Origin: DASZUK01 sp035547695
GTDB taxonomy: Bacteria > Actinomycetota > Acidimicrobiia > Acidimicrobiales > RAAP-2
Direction of reading: 5' to 3'
DNA: 64,000 bases
NCBI GenBank assembly: GCA_035547695.1
Contig: DASZUK010000003.1
Span: forward strand, 1-64,000
This document shows positions 1-7,678 of this stretch, in pieces. The notes below the pieces were generated by a model. It was not told where the DNA came from and searched no databases. It saw only the letters and a list, made by a program, of their open reading frames with translations. A program made the position numbers and the translations under genes. Every line of letters starts with the position of its first letter. Position 1 is the stretch's first letter.

Positions 1-3
1 TGT

Positions 4-26
4 GGGGGGGGGGGGGGGGGGGGGGG
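4..26. repeat. 23-nt poly-G tract at the window edge
   Basis: An uninterrupted run of 23 G residues begins at the fourth base. It lies at the very end of the window and no gene reads through it. It is most likely a contig-end or low-signal sequencing artefact, although a real homopolymer cannot be excluded from sequence alone. Confidence 0.9.
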
Positions 27-259
27 ACACCGGCGTCACCTCAAGCTGAAGCCGTTCACCTCGCACCCTTGCTCCCCCTCCGCCGGATTCTCGACCGTCC
101 GATCCGCCAGACCACACAAACGCTCGTCTGACGGGGTGTCAGAAGAAGTGTAACTGCACTTTCCTTTGCTGTCAACGCCCTCCCTCGACCAACTGCCATC
201 GGAGTTCGCTATCCCGACGGCCCTCCGCTCGTGGAGTCCGACGCTCGGCGAGCGTAGAC

Positions 260-297
260 CGATGGGCAGGGCTCCCTCGTGGCAGCCCTGCCCATCG
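260..297 (-). terminator. Strong hairpin after the first secreted-protein gene
   Basis: A perfect 14-bp stem (arms 260-273 and 284-297) with a 10-nt loop lies 12 nt beyond the stop codon of the minus-strand secreted-protein gene. No U-tract follows, as is common for actinobacterial terminators. The paralogous gene has an equivalent hairpin at 2239-2272. Confidence 0.6.
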
Positions 298-309
298 ACT
301 CTCTGATAA

Positions 310-873
310 TTAGCTGACCGCAACTGCTATTGCGACCGCCGAATGATTCAGGGAACTCACACCGGTCGGAGGTGTGGGTGTTGTCGTCACACAGGCGCTG
401 CCGTACGCCACAAATGGTACAGCATTCCCTGCGATTCCTGTATTTGTAAGCGTAACTGTGGCAGAGTACGTGTTCGTTCCAGCTGTGAATATCAAGGGGA
501 TCGTTGCGTTGATGGAAACATCGCATACAACAACTACATTATGGGGACCCGTAACAATAAGTATATCCGCCGACGGAATCTGAAGGTTGTTAACCACCTG
601 ATTCTTGGTTACGTTACTAAGGGCAGCTGTGAAATTCGTAAAGGCTGTGGTCTTACAGACGCCCGTTGTAGGTGTCGCAAGCGACGCCCATGAAACCGGT
701 GTCGGTGTACCGCACGTAACCGTACCAAGCCCGACGACCCCTGCCGTGACCTGCACTGTGTTTGTTGTCGCAGCACTTGCTACTCCCGACGTGAGGACCG
801 TCAGTCCTCCGGCCGGGATTGCGAGCGCCGCGAGCACGGCCGCGACGCGCCCGATTTTTGATCTGATCATCAT
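310..873 (-). CDS. Secreted four-cysteine protein, copy 1
   Basis: A 187-residue protein starting MMIRSKIGRV, behind a clear GGAGGA ribosome site 7 nt upstream. That site decides against the longer start 45 nt earlier. Residues 1 to about 34 form a signal peptide: basic n-region, Ala/Leu core, and an SGVASA cleavage site before ATTNTVQV. The mature part is Thr/Val-rich and beta-like, with four cysteines conserved in the paralogue at 2302-2826, so two disulfides are likely. There is no LPXTG motif or membrane anchor, so it is probably released or surface-associated. I do not recognise the family and assign no function. Compared with the paralogue, the signal peptide and VTAGVVGLG start are nearly identical and the C-terminal half has diverged. 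Confidence 0.8.
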   Translation of the reverse strand: MMIRSKIGRVAAVLAALAIPAGGLTVLTSGVASAATTNTVQVTAGVVGLGTVTCGTPTPVSWASLATPTTGVCKTTAFTNFTAALSNVTKNQVVNNLQIPSADILIVTGPHNVVVVCDVSINATIPLIFTAGTNTYSATVTLTNTGIAGNAVPFVAYGSACVTTTPTPPTGVSSLNHSAVAIAVAVS

Positions 874-1095
874 TAGAGTTTCCTCCCTCTCCTTGTTGAT
901 GTCCCCTCTGGGAGCCACTGCTTTACGAACGGAGGGACACTATGTCGACCGTCAACAGAACAACAGCCATCTTCCTGGCGGACCGGAACGCCCCCCCGCT
1001 GCAACTATCTTGAACCTGACTACAAACCGTTTCAATCCTTTAATTCTAACGATCCTGTGGTAACTGGTGTTTACCAGGACTTTTATGGAGGAGGA

Positions 1096-1243
1096 TTTTC
1101 GGTAACCGGATTACCAAAGATCGCCCGGAGATACTTAGATGAGACACTGATTTTCAGTAATCATATTTCTGAAATTATCCAGGCATGGCGGCGAGCCTCC
1201 CACCCCAAGTCTCCGATTTTCAGAAATTCGATTTCTGGAAATC
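1096..1243. promoter_or_regulatory. Triple inverted-repeat array upstream of copy 1
   Basis: Three AT-rich inverted repeats lie 225-370 nt upstream of the secreted-protein start: 1096-1118 (TTTTCGGTAA / TTACCAAAG), 1150-1175 (TTTTCAGTAAT / ATTTCTGAAA) and 1215-1243 (GATTTTCAGAAAT / ATTTCTGGAAATC, one mismatch). Centres are about 56 and 66 bp apart. The paralogue upstream of 2826 has the same array. They look like operator sites for a dimeric regulator, which I cannot name. Confidence 0.6.
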
Positions 1244-2238
1244 GAGATCGACTGCCCGGAGCCGCCAAACGGCCCCGCCCGAGACCCCCGGCACCGCCGG
1301 AGATGGCGTCGTTGACCCCGGCACGCCGCCGAACCGAAACGGGGCTACGGCACCTGCACGCCCACTACCCTCGCGAGCGAACCGAGCCAAGAGCTGCCGA
1401 CGAACCTCGGACACCGGACGTCCCGCCGGCCCAGTGCGCCCCACGCGTCCGCACGCACGCACCTGCGATTGGCTGGGCCAACCCGGCGCCGCTGAATGAC
1501 GACGTGAACCTCCCTGGTTTTCCTGTAGACCTCGGCCCTTGCGCACCGTGGGGGCCAACGTGCCCCCACACCCCTACGACGGATTGGCCAGGCCAACTTG
1601 CTACCTGCCACCCCACGGCAGCGCGTGAGCTGTCCACCCCGGCACCAGACAGGTCCGTATAGCACCTGTTGTCGCCCGCGACCGACCGTCGCCGGCCGAC
1701 CAACCTGCCCCATCCCCGGCCCCCCAGGGCAGGGTCACCTCCCCGGCCACCCCCGGTACACCGCGGAGCCGGAGAAGACTACGGAGTCTGGATGCTCGCC
1801 ACGCTCAAGCCGGGGAGCGCCGGCCCTGAAGCCCGGATGTCCCGCCGCCCCCGTAGGGGCTAATACTCCCTATGCCCCACTCTCCCGGGGACGACCGGGT
1901 CCGCCGGCCGCCGAAGCCGGAAGGCTCTCTCTGCCCAACACCAATGCCCAAGGTCGGCAGGGCGCCGGGTCGCCCAGGGATCGGCCGGAACCCGACCCTG
2001 GTCCAGCCCAGCCGACGGCCGTTCCCTCAGCTTCCCGTGCTGGACACCATCCCCATCCCGGCCGGCCGACTCCCGTCTTCCTCCTTGCCGGTACTCCATC
2101 CCAGGCGCCTCCTGCAACGATCCCCGTTTCCACCAAATCTTTGCAATCGCTCGCGTAGCGGCTTTGGCGCCCGCTCCTGAAATACACCTGTCGTATTTCG
2201 CCCACGACCGCTTTACAGATACCACCATAAGACGGACA
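1244..2238. other. GC-rich stretch with no supported gene
   Basis: About 1 kb of C-rich sequence between the two secreted-protein modules. Open frames exist on both strands, but none has a ribosome site, recognisable domain or conservation with the sister block as protein. It holds two near-palindromes of the form TTGRCCNGGYCAA (1469-1481 and 1584-1596). Its first part (about 1290-1440) matches 3260-3410 as DNA, so it belongs to the duplicated unit. It could encode an RNA or be a long leader. Confidence 0.6.
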
Positions 2239-2272
2239 GTGGGCGGGACGCGTGGCACGCGATCCCGCCCAC
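2239..2272 (-). terminator. Hairpin after the second secreted-protein gene
   Basis: Arms GTGGGCGGGA (2239-2248) and TCCCGCCCAC (2263-2272) pair perfectly. An inner CGCGT/ACGCG stem extends the structure with a single bulged A. It lies 29 nt past the stop codon of the minus-strand gene, the position expected of a transcription terminator. Confidence 0.6.
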
Positions 2273-2301
2273 CGATCCGACTCGTAGCTGGCCGTTATCC
2301 T

Positions 2302-2826
2302 TTATGTGACTGTAATCACGAGCGAAACTGTCGCACCTGTTAGGGCCTCTGTAGTGCAACGTGTTGACCCCACTTCCGAGTACACTTGGAACGGGTACCC
2401 GTTTGCTACGCCAAGCTTGAATACTGCCGTATACGTTGTTGGAGCTGTGTTCTCTGTCAGTAAGATCGTTCTATTGATTGAAACATCGCACACAACAAAT
2501 GTTAGTGTTGGCGTCATCACGAGAATATCTGGGGACGGAATCTTTGAGCGTGTCACGATTTCGTCTTTCGTGAAGTTGCTCAACGAAGCTGGGAGGCCTG
2601 TAGCTGTGCAGACACCTGATGAGATGTCGGCAAGTGTGGCCCACGGCACAAATACGGGACCGGGCGCACATGTCACTACACCTAGGCCGACGACTCCAGC
2701 GGTGACGTGAACTGTATTTGTTGTTGCCGCACCCGCTAGCCCTGACGTGAGGGCCATCAGTCCCCCTGCCGGGATTGCGAGCGCTGCGAGCACAGCCGCG
2801 ACGCGCCCAATTCTTGACTTTACCAT
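2302..2826 (-). CDS. Secreted four-cysteine protein, copy 2
   Basis: A 174-residue paralogue of the protein at 310-873. The ATG (MVKSRIGRV) follows GGAGGA at normal spacing. The signal peptide runs to about residue 33 (LTSGLAGA before ATTNTVHV). Four cysteines keep the order seen in copy 1 (VTC, GVC, VVCDVSIN, RC), and the VVCDVSIN segment is the best-conserved mature motif. The gene, its upstream operator array and its downstream hairpin are all duplicated, so the whole transcription unit was copied. Function is unknown; a small exported structural or adhesive protein would fit, but nothing in the sequence proves it. Confidence 0.82.
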   Translation of the reverse strand: MVKSRIGRVAAVLAALAIPAGGLMALTSGLAGAATTNTVHVTAGVVGLGVVTCAPGPVFVPWATLADISSGVCTATGLPASLSNFTKDEIVTRSKIPSPDILVMTPTLTFVVCDVSINRTILLTENTAPTTYTAVFKLGVANGYPFQVYSEVGSTRCTTEALTGATVSLVITVT

Positions 2827-3063
2827 TAGAGTCTCCTCCCTCTCCTTGCTGATGGCTCCCCTCCGGGAGCCGCTGTCTTACAAGCGGAGGGACACCATGC
2901 CGACAATCAAACGACCGTCAAACGGACAACAGCCATCTTGCTGGCGAACCGGAACGTCCCCCGCCTATAACCAATCCTGATCCTTTCTGCAACCCGCTTC
3001 AATCTCTTGATTTTGGCTAACCTGTAGCCATTGGTGTTCACCAGGACTTTTATATCGGCAGAC

Positions 3064-3200
3064 TTTTGGTAATCAGATTACCAAAAATCGCAAGCAGATA
3101 CTTAAATGGGACACTGAGTTTCAGTAATCACATTTCTGAAAATAGACGAGGGATCATTGGAAGTCCTCCCCGATTTTTAGAAACCTGATTACGGAAAATC
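3064..3200. promoter_or_regulatory. Triple inverted-repeat array upstream of copy 2
   Basis: The sites are 3064-3086 (TTTTGGTAATC-A-GATTACCAAAA, perfect 11-bp arms), 3119-3141 (TTTCAG...CTGAAA) and 3172-3200 (weaker, GATTTT...AAAATC). Centres are 55 and 56 bp apart, about five helical turns, and they start 240 nt upstream of the gene. Arrangement and sequence match the array at 1096-1243. The long distance to the start codon implies either a long leader or a distal regulatory cluster. Confidence 0.65.
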
Positions 3201-3859
3201 ACCCGAGACCGCGGTCCGTCCCCAATATCGGAGCCCCAGGCCGAACCCCACCCCCGGCACCGCCGGATACGGGGTCGTTGACTCCCGGGACGCCGCGGAA
3301 CCGAGACGGGGCTACGGCACCTGCACGCCCAGTACCCTCGCGAGCGAACCGAGCCCAAAGAGCTGCCGACGGACCCCGAACACCGGACGTCCCGCCGGCC
3401 CATGCCGATCCCGACGCCCCTTCCTCTCGCCTTACCCCCAAACCCTCGCACTCGATCCCACGCCAACGCGTGAAGGAACACCCCCCGCTCCCTCGCCCCC
3501 GCGGGGGTGGAGCCCCACGCCCCCCACCACCGATCCACGTCAAAGCGTGGGGAGGCGACCACCCCCACATCCCTCCATCCCCCATTGACCCGGCCAACGC
3601 CCGGGCGTGGCTGGGGGCCTTTCCACCACCGGACATCTTGGAGGTTCGTCCCGCCGTGAGGGCCAAGGCCGCTGCGCACTCCCCATCTGTGATTGGCCGG
3701 GCCAAGGCCTACCCGCCAACCCATCCCACTCCCGCCACCGAATGACTCCGGACGCGCCCGTCCCCATACGATCGTGGCCCGGTCTACACCACCCGTCCAC
3801 CTACCACCCGTCCACCTGAGATTGACCGGGTCAACCCTGGACACTCGGGGACGTGCGAA
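3201..3859. other. GC-rich non-coding block with palindrome array
   Basis: No supported gene. Three near-palindromes TTGRCCNGGYCAA occur at 3585-3597, 3693-3705 and 3822-3834, spaced 108 and 129 bp. The stretch from about 3260 to 3410 is a diverged copy of about 1290-1440. C-rich tracts dominate and all open frames appear incidental. Confidence 0.6.
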
Positions 3860-4324
3860 TCATTCAGTCGTTGCACTTGCTCCGTGATAACCGCATTCGG
3901 CACAGGCGTCCGTTTGGATCGCCGCGCCACACATCGGGCAGAACAGGCGTCGACGGAGCGGGAACGGTGGTGGATCGACCGTTGACGCTTCGGCGACCGG
4001 GTGATTCGCTTCTTGGCCTACTGGGACCTTGGCCCCTGGTGGCCTGATGAGGTCGACCAGCCACCACGCGGCAAGGGCGAGCTGGCTGACGAGGCCAACC
4101 CAAGTGCAGATAGCCAGGAGCACTGCGGCGCCAATCGGCACGGGCTTGAAGAACAAGAACGCAAAGCCGGCAACCTCCCCGAGAATGGGGAGCCCGAAGA
4201 CCAGCACCGTCGTCGTCGGCTGCCGTCGGAATGCTCCAACCGCCAAACTGCGCGTCGCCATGACTGCGATGAGGAGCAGGGGTATGACGGTTACAGCGGC
4301 AACGTAGAAGCTCTCGTTGTCCAT
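3860..4324 (-). CDS. Small membrane protein with C-terminal zinc ribbon
   Basis: A 154-residue protein with about three hydrophobic segments: residues 7-24, 40-60 and 67-92. A soluble tail ends in a CPMC...CAEC pair of knuckles (residues about 129-146), a rubredoxin-like zinc ribbon of the kind appended to many small membrane proteins. The region around TRSLAVGAFRRQP is basic and probably cytoplasmic. No catalytic motif is visible and the family is not recognised. Neighbours are unrelated, so context does not help. The ATG start places the first hydrophobic segment at the N terminus. Confidence 0.72.
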   Translation of the reverse strand: MDNESFYVAAVTVIPLLLIAVMATRSLAVGAFRRQPTTTVLVFGLPILGEVAGFAFLFFKPVPIGAAVLLAICTWVGLVSQLALAAWWLVDLIRPPGAKVPVGQEANHPVAEASTVDPPPFPLRRRLFCPMCGAAIQTDACAECGYHGASATTE

Positions 4325-4333
4325 CGCGGCAGA

Positions 4334-4525
4334 TTATGCACGTGTACCTCGGTTCTGCCGTTGCCGGCCCACCACCCCATTCCCGAGGCCGGCCACCGGC
4401 ACTGGGCTATCGGGCCGTGGGATCTCGTGGTCGTTCGCCAGTCGAGCCCAGATCTTGGCCTCCTGCTCAGGGGTGAAGGCCTTCTTTCGTCCTGGCTTGG
4501 TCCCCTCCACGCTCCACCTCCTCAT
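4334..4525 (-). pseudogene. Possible HTH fragment of a recombinase or transposase
   Basis: A 63-residue frame whose middle (KPGRKKAFTPEQEAKIWARL) resembles the DNA-binding helix-turn-helix tail of resolvases or transposases. The remainder has no recognisable content and no ribosome site is evident. It sits next to a copy of the dispersed repeat at 4593, which favours a mobile-element remnant. It could also be chance coding. Confidence 0.3.
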
Positions 4526-4592
4526 CCCCAGCTGAGCTGGATCTTCGTGGGTGTTGCGTTAACTGGTACAGGCCAAGGGGTTGGGCCTGCGC

Positions 4593-4636
4593 AGCCAGGG
4601 GTTCTCCGACGCCTGCCAGGTGCCGACCGCCCAGTG
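4593..4636 (+). repeat. Outlying copy of the island dispersed repeat
   Basis: Starts AGCCAGGGGTTCTCCGA and ends GACCGCCCA. It aligns with the copy at 39864 (AGCCAGGGGCTACCGAAT ... GACCGCCCACC) apart from a short central difference. It is the only copy seen outside the 37.6-45.4 kb island. Confidence 0.45.
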
Positions 4637-4694
4637 ACCGGCACGGGCCTGGCCGGCCGACACTCGGCCAGCTCATCGCTGGAATGATTGCCCT

Positions 4695-5207
4695 GTGCCC
4701 TATGACCGGGATGTCCAGGCCTTCCACGATCGAGCTCCCGACTACGAGAGCGGGTTTCGCGGGCGGATGCACCACGACATCGTCACCCGCACCGCGGGGC
4801 TGGCTCTCGATGTCGAGCCCAAACCTCGACGCGTACTCGACGTCGGATGTGGCACCGGCCTTCTTCTCCGGCTCCTGGCCGAACGTCGTCCCGACACCGA
4901 GCGGTTGGAAGGAATCGACGCCTTTGACTTGATCATCAGCACGACCTCGTTCGACCACTGGCGAGACCAGAGGGCCGGGCTCGACCAGTGTTATCGAGTT
5001 CTCGCACCCGGGGGGCACTTCGTCCTCACCGACCTCTTCTCGCTCTGGCTCGCCCCAACGCTCATATGCGGCCATCGCGGGCGTGCCCGGACGAAGCGGC
5101 GAGCGCAGGCTTTGCTGAAAGGCGCCGGGTTCCGCACGATCGAGTGGCACAACCTGTACACGCTCATCATCAGCACCGTGGTGGCAAGGAAACAGCCCCG
5201 AAACTGA
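4695..5207 (+). CDS. Class I SAM methyltransferase with internal deletion
   Basis: A 170-residue protein from a GTG start. It carries the SAM-binding motif VLDVGCGTGLLLRLL (residues about 47-61) and the later FDLIISTTSFDHW and RVLAPGGHFVLTDLF segments typical of methyltransferase type 11 proteins. In this family about 30 residues normally separate the acidic ribose-binding residue from the FDL strand. Here LEGIDA runs directly into FDLII, so motifs II-III (adenine contact) appear to be missing. The reading frame is kept. It is probably inactive or altered. Substrate unknown. Confidence 0.65.
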   Translation: MPYDRDVQAFHDRAPDYESGFRGRMHHDIVTRTAGLALDVEPKPRRVLDVGCGTGLLLRLLAERRPDTERLEGIDAFDLIISTTSFDHWRDQRAGLDQCYRVLAPGGHFVLTDLFSLWLAPTLICGHRGRARTKRRAQALLKGAGFRTIEWHNLYTLIISTVVARKQPRN

Positions 5208-5318
5208 AGCATGCCGCCCTCCCCGTCCGGCTCCCGCAATCCGTGTCCCGCACGCGACGCAACAGGAGATCCGGCGAAGTGTGGTCCCGGCCGCGCCCAG
5301 TGCTTTTCAGCCGCACCG

Positions 5319-6056
5319 TCATGTCGGCGCTGGACGCAGCGGTGCGGCGCGTTCAGGTCCCAGCAGATGGAGCGTGAGGCAGTACAGGACGGTGGGCACC
5401 AGCTCCCGCAGCCGGTGTAACTGGCCGTCGGCGATGTATCGCCTCATCGGTTCGACGATCAGGGTCCCAGCTATCGAGTCGAGCGCCGCCGGTGGGAGCG
5501 GCGGGGCGGATCGGCGGACCTCATCGGTGAGGTACACGGCTTGGGCACGGCCAAGGAGACGGGCCAGAGCCTGGGCACCACCTGTGACGTTCTGGTACTC
5601 CAAGAGAAACCGCGCCACCACCGGGTGCGCCTCCAGCTCCGCGGTCACGAGCTCCAATGCGGCGCGCATCCGCGCCTCCCACGGTCCGGGCGTCGCCTCG
5701 AAGACACGCTGGGCGTCGGCCAGGAACTTTCCTCCGCAGGTGTCGAAGAGCATGAGGTACGCCGCCTCTTTGGAGACGAACCACTCGTACCACTGTTCGG
5801 TCGAGATGTGCGCATCACGAACGACGTCGCCGATGTGGGTGCTCGCCACGCCAACGCTGGCGACCCGCCTCATGAACGCGGTTTTCGCGCACTCGCGCTT
5901 CTCCGCCTGAAGGACTGGGTTCGGCGGACGGCCCCTCGTCCGCTTGCGAGCAGGAAGGGTCGATCCGAACTGGCCGTCCAACTTCCCGCGCGCATGCCCA
6001 CGGCGCCACCCCGGACCACGATCAACTGGGTCCCCGCGCTGCTTGTCATCGTCCAT
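5319..6056 (-). CDS. TetR-family transcriptional regulator
   Basis: A 245-residue protein. After a basic, disordered N-terminal extension of about 40 residues, RTRGRPP leads into a TetR-type helix-turn-helix (VASVGVASTHIGDVVRDAHI, then STEQWYEWFVSKEAAY). The remaining 140 residues are an alpha-helical ligand and dimer domain with no assignable ligand. The extension is longer than usual, but no internal start has a better ribosome site. It lies alone between a methyltransferase and a toxin-antitoxin pair, so its targets are unclear. No palindrome stands out directly upstream. Confidence 0.8.
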   Translation of the reverse strand: MDDDKQRGDPVDRGPGWRRGHARGKLDGQFGSTLPARKRTRGRPPNPVLQAEKRECAKTAFMRRVASVGVASTHIGDVVRDAHISTEQWYEWFVSKEAAYLMLFDTCGGKFLADAQRVFEATPGPWEARMRAALELVTAELEAHPVVARFLLEYQNVTGGAQALARLLGRAQAVYLTDEVRRSAPPLPPAALDSIAGTLIVEPMRRYIADGQLHRLRELVPTVLYCLTLHLLGPERAAPLRPAPT

Positions 6057-6138
6057 CAGACCACCCCCCTGGTGTCCGTAGCCGTGGCTACGCGCTTACG
6101 ATTCGCCTGTCGTCTTCACCTGCCTCGCCGTCATCCCG

Positions 6139-6306
6139 TCAGGGAACATGCCTTCCCATCGAGTCCATGGTGCGGGACCGGTTGCAGGACCTGCCGGCTG
6201 GTCGCGGGAGGGCTCCGGTCGCGGCGTTGAACCTGAGTGCAGCCGCGACCGCCCGCCAGGTGCGCTGCCGAGGCCAGGTCGTTCCCTTCAGCTCGGACGT
6301 GAACAT
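6139..6306 (-). CDS. Possible 55-residue small protein
   Basis: An ATG frame (MFTSELKGTTWPRQ...) preceded by GGAGGAAGCGAGG and lying downstream of a good promoter-like sequence at 6397-6425. The peptide is basic and has no recognised domain or membrane segment. Signal strength, not coding content, is the only support, so the transcript could equally be a small RNA. Confidence 0.25.
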   Translation of the reverse strand: MFTSELKGTTWPRQRTWRAVAAALRFNAATGALPRPAGRSCNRSRTMDSMGRHVP

Positions 6307-6396
6307 CCTCGCTTCCTCCACTGTGGACTCATCAAGGTGGTCGCTCCACCGTCGTCCATCCCCCCAACAGCAAGACTGCTGTCCTCTATCCATCCC

Positions 6397-6425
6397 TGTA
6401 TAGGCTGGATCTGATGGTGCGTCAA
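6397..6425 (-). promoter_or_regulatory. Sigma-70-like promoter
   Basis: On the minus strand TTGACG is followed after exactly 17 nt by TATACA, an excellent vegetative promoter for a GC-rich genome. Transcription would run toward 6300 into the small frame at 6139-6306. The surrounding 6057-6605 stretch holds no other supported gene. Confidence 0.5.
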
Positions 6426-6605
6426 ATGACATCCTTTTATTGCGCAGACAGGCGAGGAAATTAGCCCTCTTCATTGCACTACTCCAGCCGCGAATAGTCA
6501 CTCGTCTCCGACTGATCGATTGACGGATGAAGGCGAGGGGCTCCCCACTTGATTGGGAGCTGTTGAGGGACCGATCTGGCGGATCCAGCCCAGGAAATGC
6601 GGTCG

Positions 6606-6914
6606 TCAGCAGCCGGTCGCTGCCTGCAACGTCCGGCACGCTTGTGCCATGCGTGCCGCGGAGAGGGTCGTGATCCGGCGACGAAGGCTGGCTCTTGGGA
6701 TGGTGTGCAGGTTGTCGAAGTTGACCACGCAGGCAGTGGGAACACCGTCGACCTCAGGAGTGAGGTCGAGCTCGGAGACCAACAGTCGGCGCGTCCGCGT
6801 CAGGGCAGCGACGACCACCGAGCCGATCCGGTCTGCGACGGGGTCCCGGGTGAGCACGAGCACGGGACGGGCACCACCGGGCACCTCGGCAAACCAGATG
6901 TCACCTCGCTGCAT
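6606..6914 (-). CDS. mazF: MazF/PemK-type endoribonuclease toxin
   Basis: A 102-residue toxin with the family opening RGDIWFAEVPG (residues 3-13), the beta-barrel strand RPVLVLTRDPV, and the later VVNFDNLHTIPRASL stretch that holds the catalytic-loop Thr/Ser region. MazF enzymes cut single-stranded mRNA at short motifs and arrest growth. The start codon overlaps the end of the upstream antitoxin gene by 14 nt, the usual coupling. Length is normal and no key residue is obviously lost, so it is probably functional. Confidence 0.88.
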   Translation of the reverse strand: MQRGDIWFAEVPGGARPVLVLTRDPVADRIGSVVVAALTRTRRLLVSELDLTPEVDGVPTACVVNFDNLHTIPRASLRRRITTLSAARMAQACRTLQAATGC

Positions 6915-7152
6915 CGGTCCAGTCGGACCAGTCTTCGGCGGGCCCCCAGTCGGCGATCTCGCTCAGGGACGCCTCGCCTGGATCGAGAGGCCGATCCTCC
7001 CAGAGCTTCACGTCGTTCTCGCTGGCCAGCCGGAGGAGGTGCCGATGGACGGCGTCACGCAACAACTCCGAACGGTCGACGCCAAGACGCTCGGCCCACT
7101 GCTGGACCTCGACTGCCTCGGTCTCGTCGATCCGGAAGCTGAGCATCGTCAT
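6901..7152 (-). CDS. Ribbon-helix-helix antitoxin partner of MazF
   Basis: An 83-residue protein. The N-terminal 45 residues (LSFRIDETEAVEVQQWAERL, then GVDRSELLRDAVHRHLLRL) form a ribbon-helix-helix DNA-binding fold. The acidic C-terminal tail rich in Asp, Glu and Trp is the likely toxin-binding segment. It is translated first and overlaps mazF. A perfect 8-bp inverted repeat lies 5 nt upstream of the start, consistent with autorepression. A second ATG two codons downstream could also serve as the start. Confidence 0.82.
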   Translation of the reverse strand: MTMLSFRIDETEAVEVQQWAERLGVDRSELLRDAVHRHLLRLASENDVKLWEDRPLDPGEASLSEIADWGPAEDWSDWTDAAR

Positions 7153-7156
7153 ACAT

Positions 7157-7177
7157 CCATCATAGATTGTATGATGG
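7157..7177. promoter_or_regulatory. Operator of the mazEF-like pair
   Basis: CCATCATA-GATTG-TATGATGG is a perfect 8-bp inverted repeat with a 5-nt spacer, immediately upstream of the antitoxin start. Ribbon-helix-helix antitoxins bind such sites to repress their own operon. The closeness to the ATG implies a very short or leaderless mRNA. Confidence 0.65.
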
Positions 7178-7243
7178 AGGGTCGCGCCTGCGGCCCGGGT
7201 CTTGCACCCGGGTCTTGCACCCGGGTCCCACAGAACCCGGGTC

Positions 7244-7468
7244 CTACAGAAGGCGGCGGAACTCCTCCACCGTCATCCCGACGTCAGCCAGGATGCCCCG
7301 CAGGGTGCCTTTGGCGACGTCACGGCCGGCGTGGACCGGTACCGTCGTTCCCCGCCCGTCGGGGTGGCGCATGACGCGATGGCTCCCGGCCGTTCTCGCC
7401 ACGACGAACCCCGCCTTCTCCAGCGCCCGGACGACCCGATCGCCGGGTGCCGACGGGACCGGGGGCAT
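7244..7468 (-). CDS. hicA: HicA-type mRNA interferase toxin
   Basis: A 74-residue dsRBD-like toxin. It shows the family signature of an N-terminal helix (DRVVRALEKAGF) followed by GSHRVMRHPDGR with the catalytic His (residue 30), then VPVHAGRDVAKGTLRGIL. HicA cleaves mRNA and tmRNA. Its ATG overlaps the hicB stop by one base (TGATG), so it is translationally coupled to the antitoxin. The order hicB then hicA is the less common arrangement. The sequence looks intact. Confidence 0.88.
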   Translation of the reverse strand: MPPVPSAPGDRVVRALEKAGFVVARTAGSHRVMRHPDGRGTTVPVHAGRDVAKGTLRGILADVGMTVEEFRRLL

Positions 7469-7677
7469 CAGGCCACGTCGACGGTGAGGACCAGTTCGTC
7501 GGGGACCCCGAATTCCGCGATGAGGCCGGTAAGCGCCTCTCGAAGGTCGTCGATCGCCGCTTCCATCGTGTCCCCCTCGCCGTGGGCCCCCACGCCGGGA
7601 CGCAGTTGGGCGTGCGCGCACCACACCCCGTCCTCGTCCTGTTGGACGGTGTAGGGCACATGCACCGACCGAGTCAT
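7468..7677 (-). CDS. hicB: HicB-type antitoxin
   Basis: A 69-residue partial-RNase-H-fold antitoxin: VPYTVQQDEDGVWCAHAQL, then RPGVGAHGEGDTMEAAIDDL. It lacks the C-terminal DNA-binding domain found in longer HicB proteins, so it may not autoregulate by itself. The ATG lies one nucleotide after the encoded CCA of tRNA-Glu, leaving no space for its own promoter or ribosome site. It must be co-transcribed with the tRNA, and 3' processing of the tRNA would leave a leaderless hicBA mRNA. Confidence 0.85.
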   Translation of the reverse strand: MTRSVHVPYTVQQDEDGVWCAHAQLRPGVGAHGEGDTMEAAIDDLREALTGLIAEFGVPDELVLTVDVA

Positions 7678-7678
7678 A

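Noticed and set aside
36..1063. Short overlapping frames around the first secreted-protein gene
   Set aside because: No ribosome sites, frames run antisense to a protein with a clear signal peptide and Shine-Dalgarno.
1250..2238. Protein-coding genes in the GC-rich block
   Set aside because: Frames on both strands are Pro/Arg-rich and not conserved at protein level with the duplicated block at 3.2-3.8 kb.
6415..6639. Upstream extension of the possible small protein
   Set aside because: The longer frame runs through the promoter itself, so translation must begin further downstream if at all.
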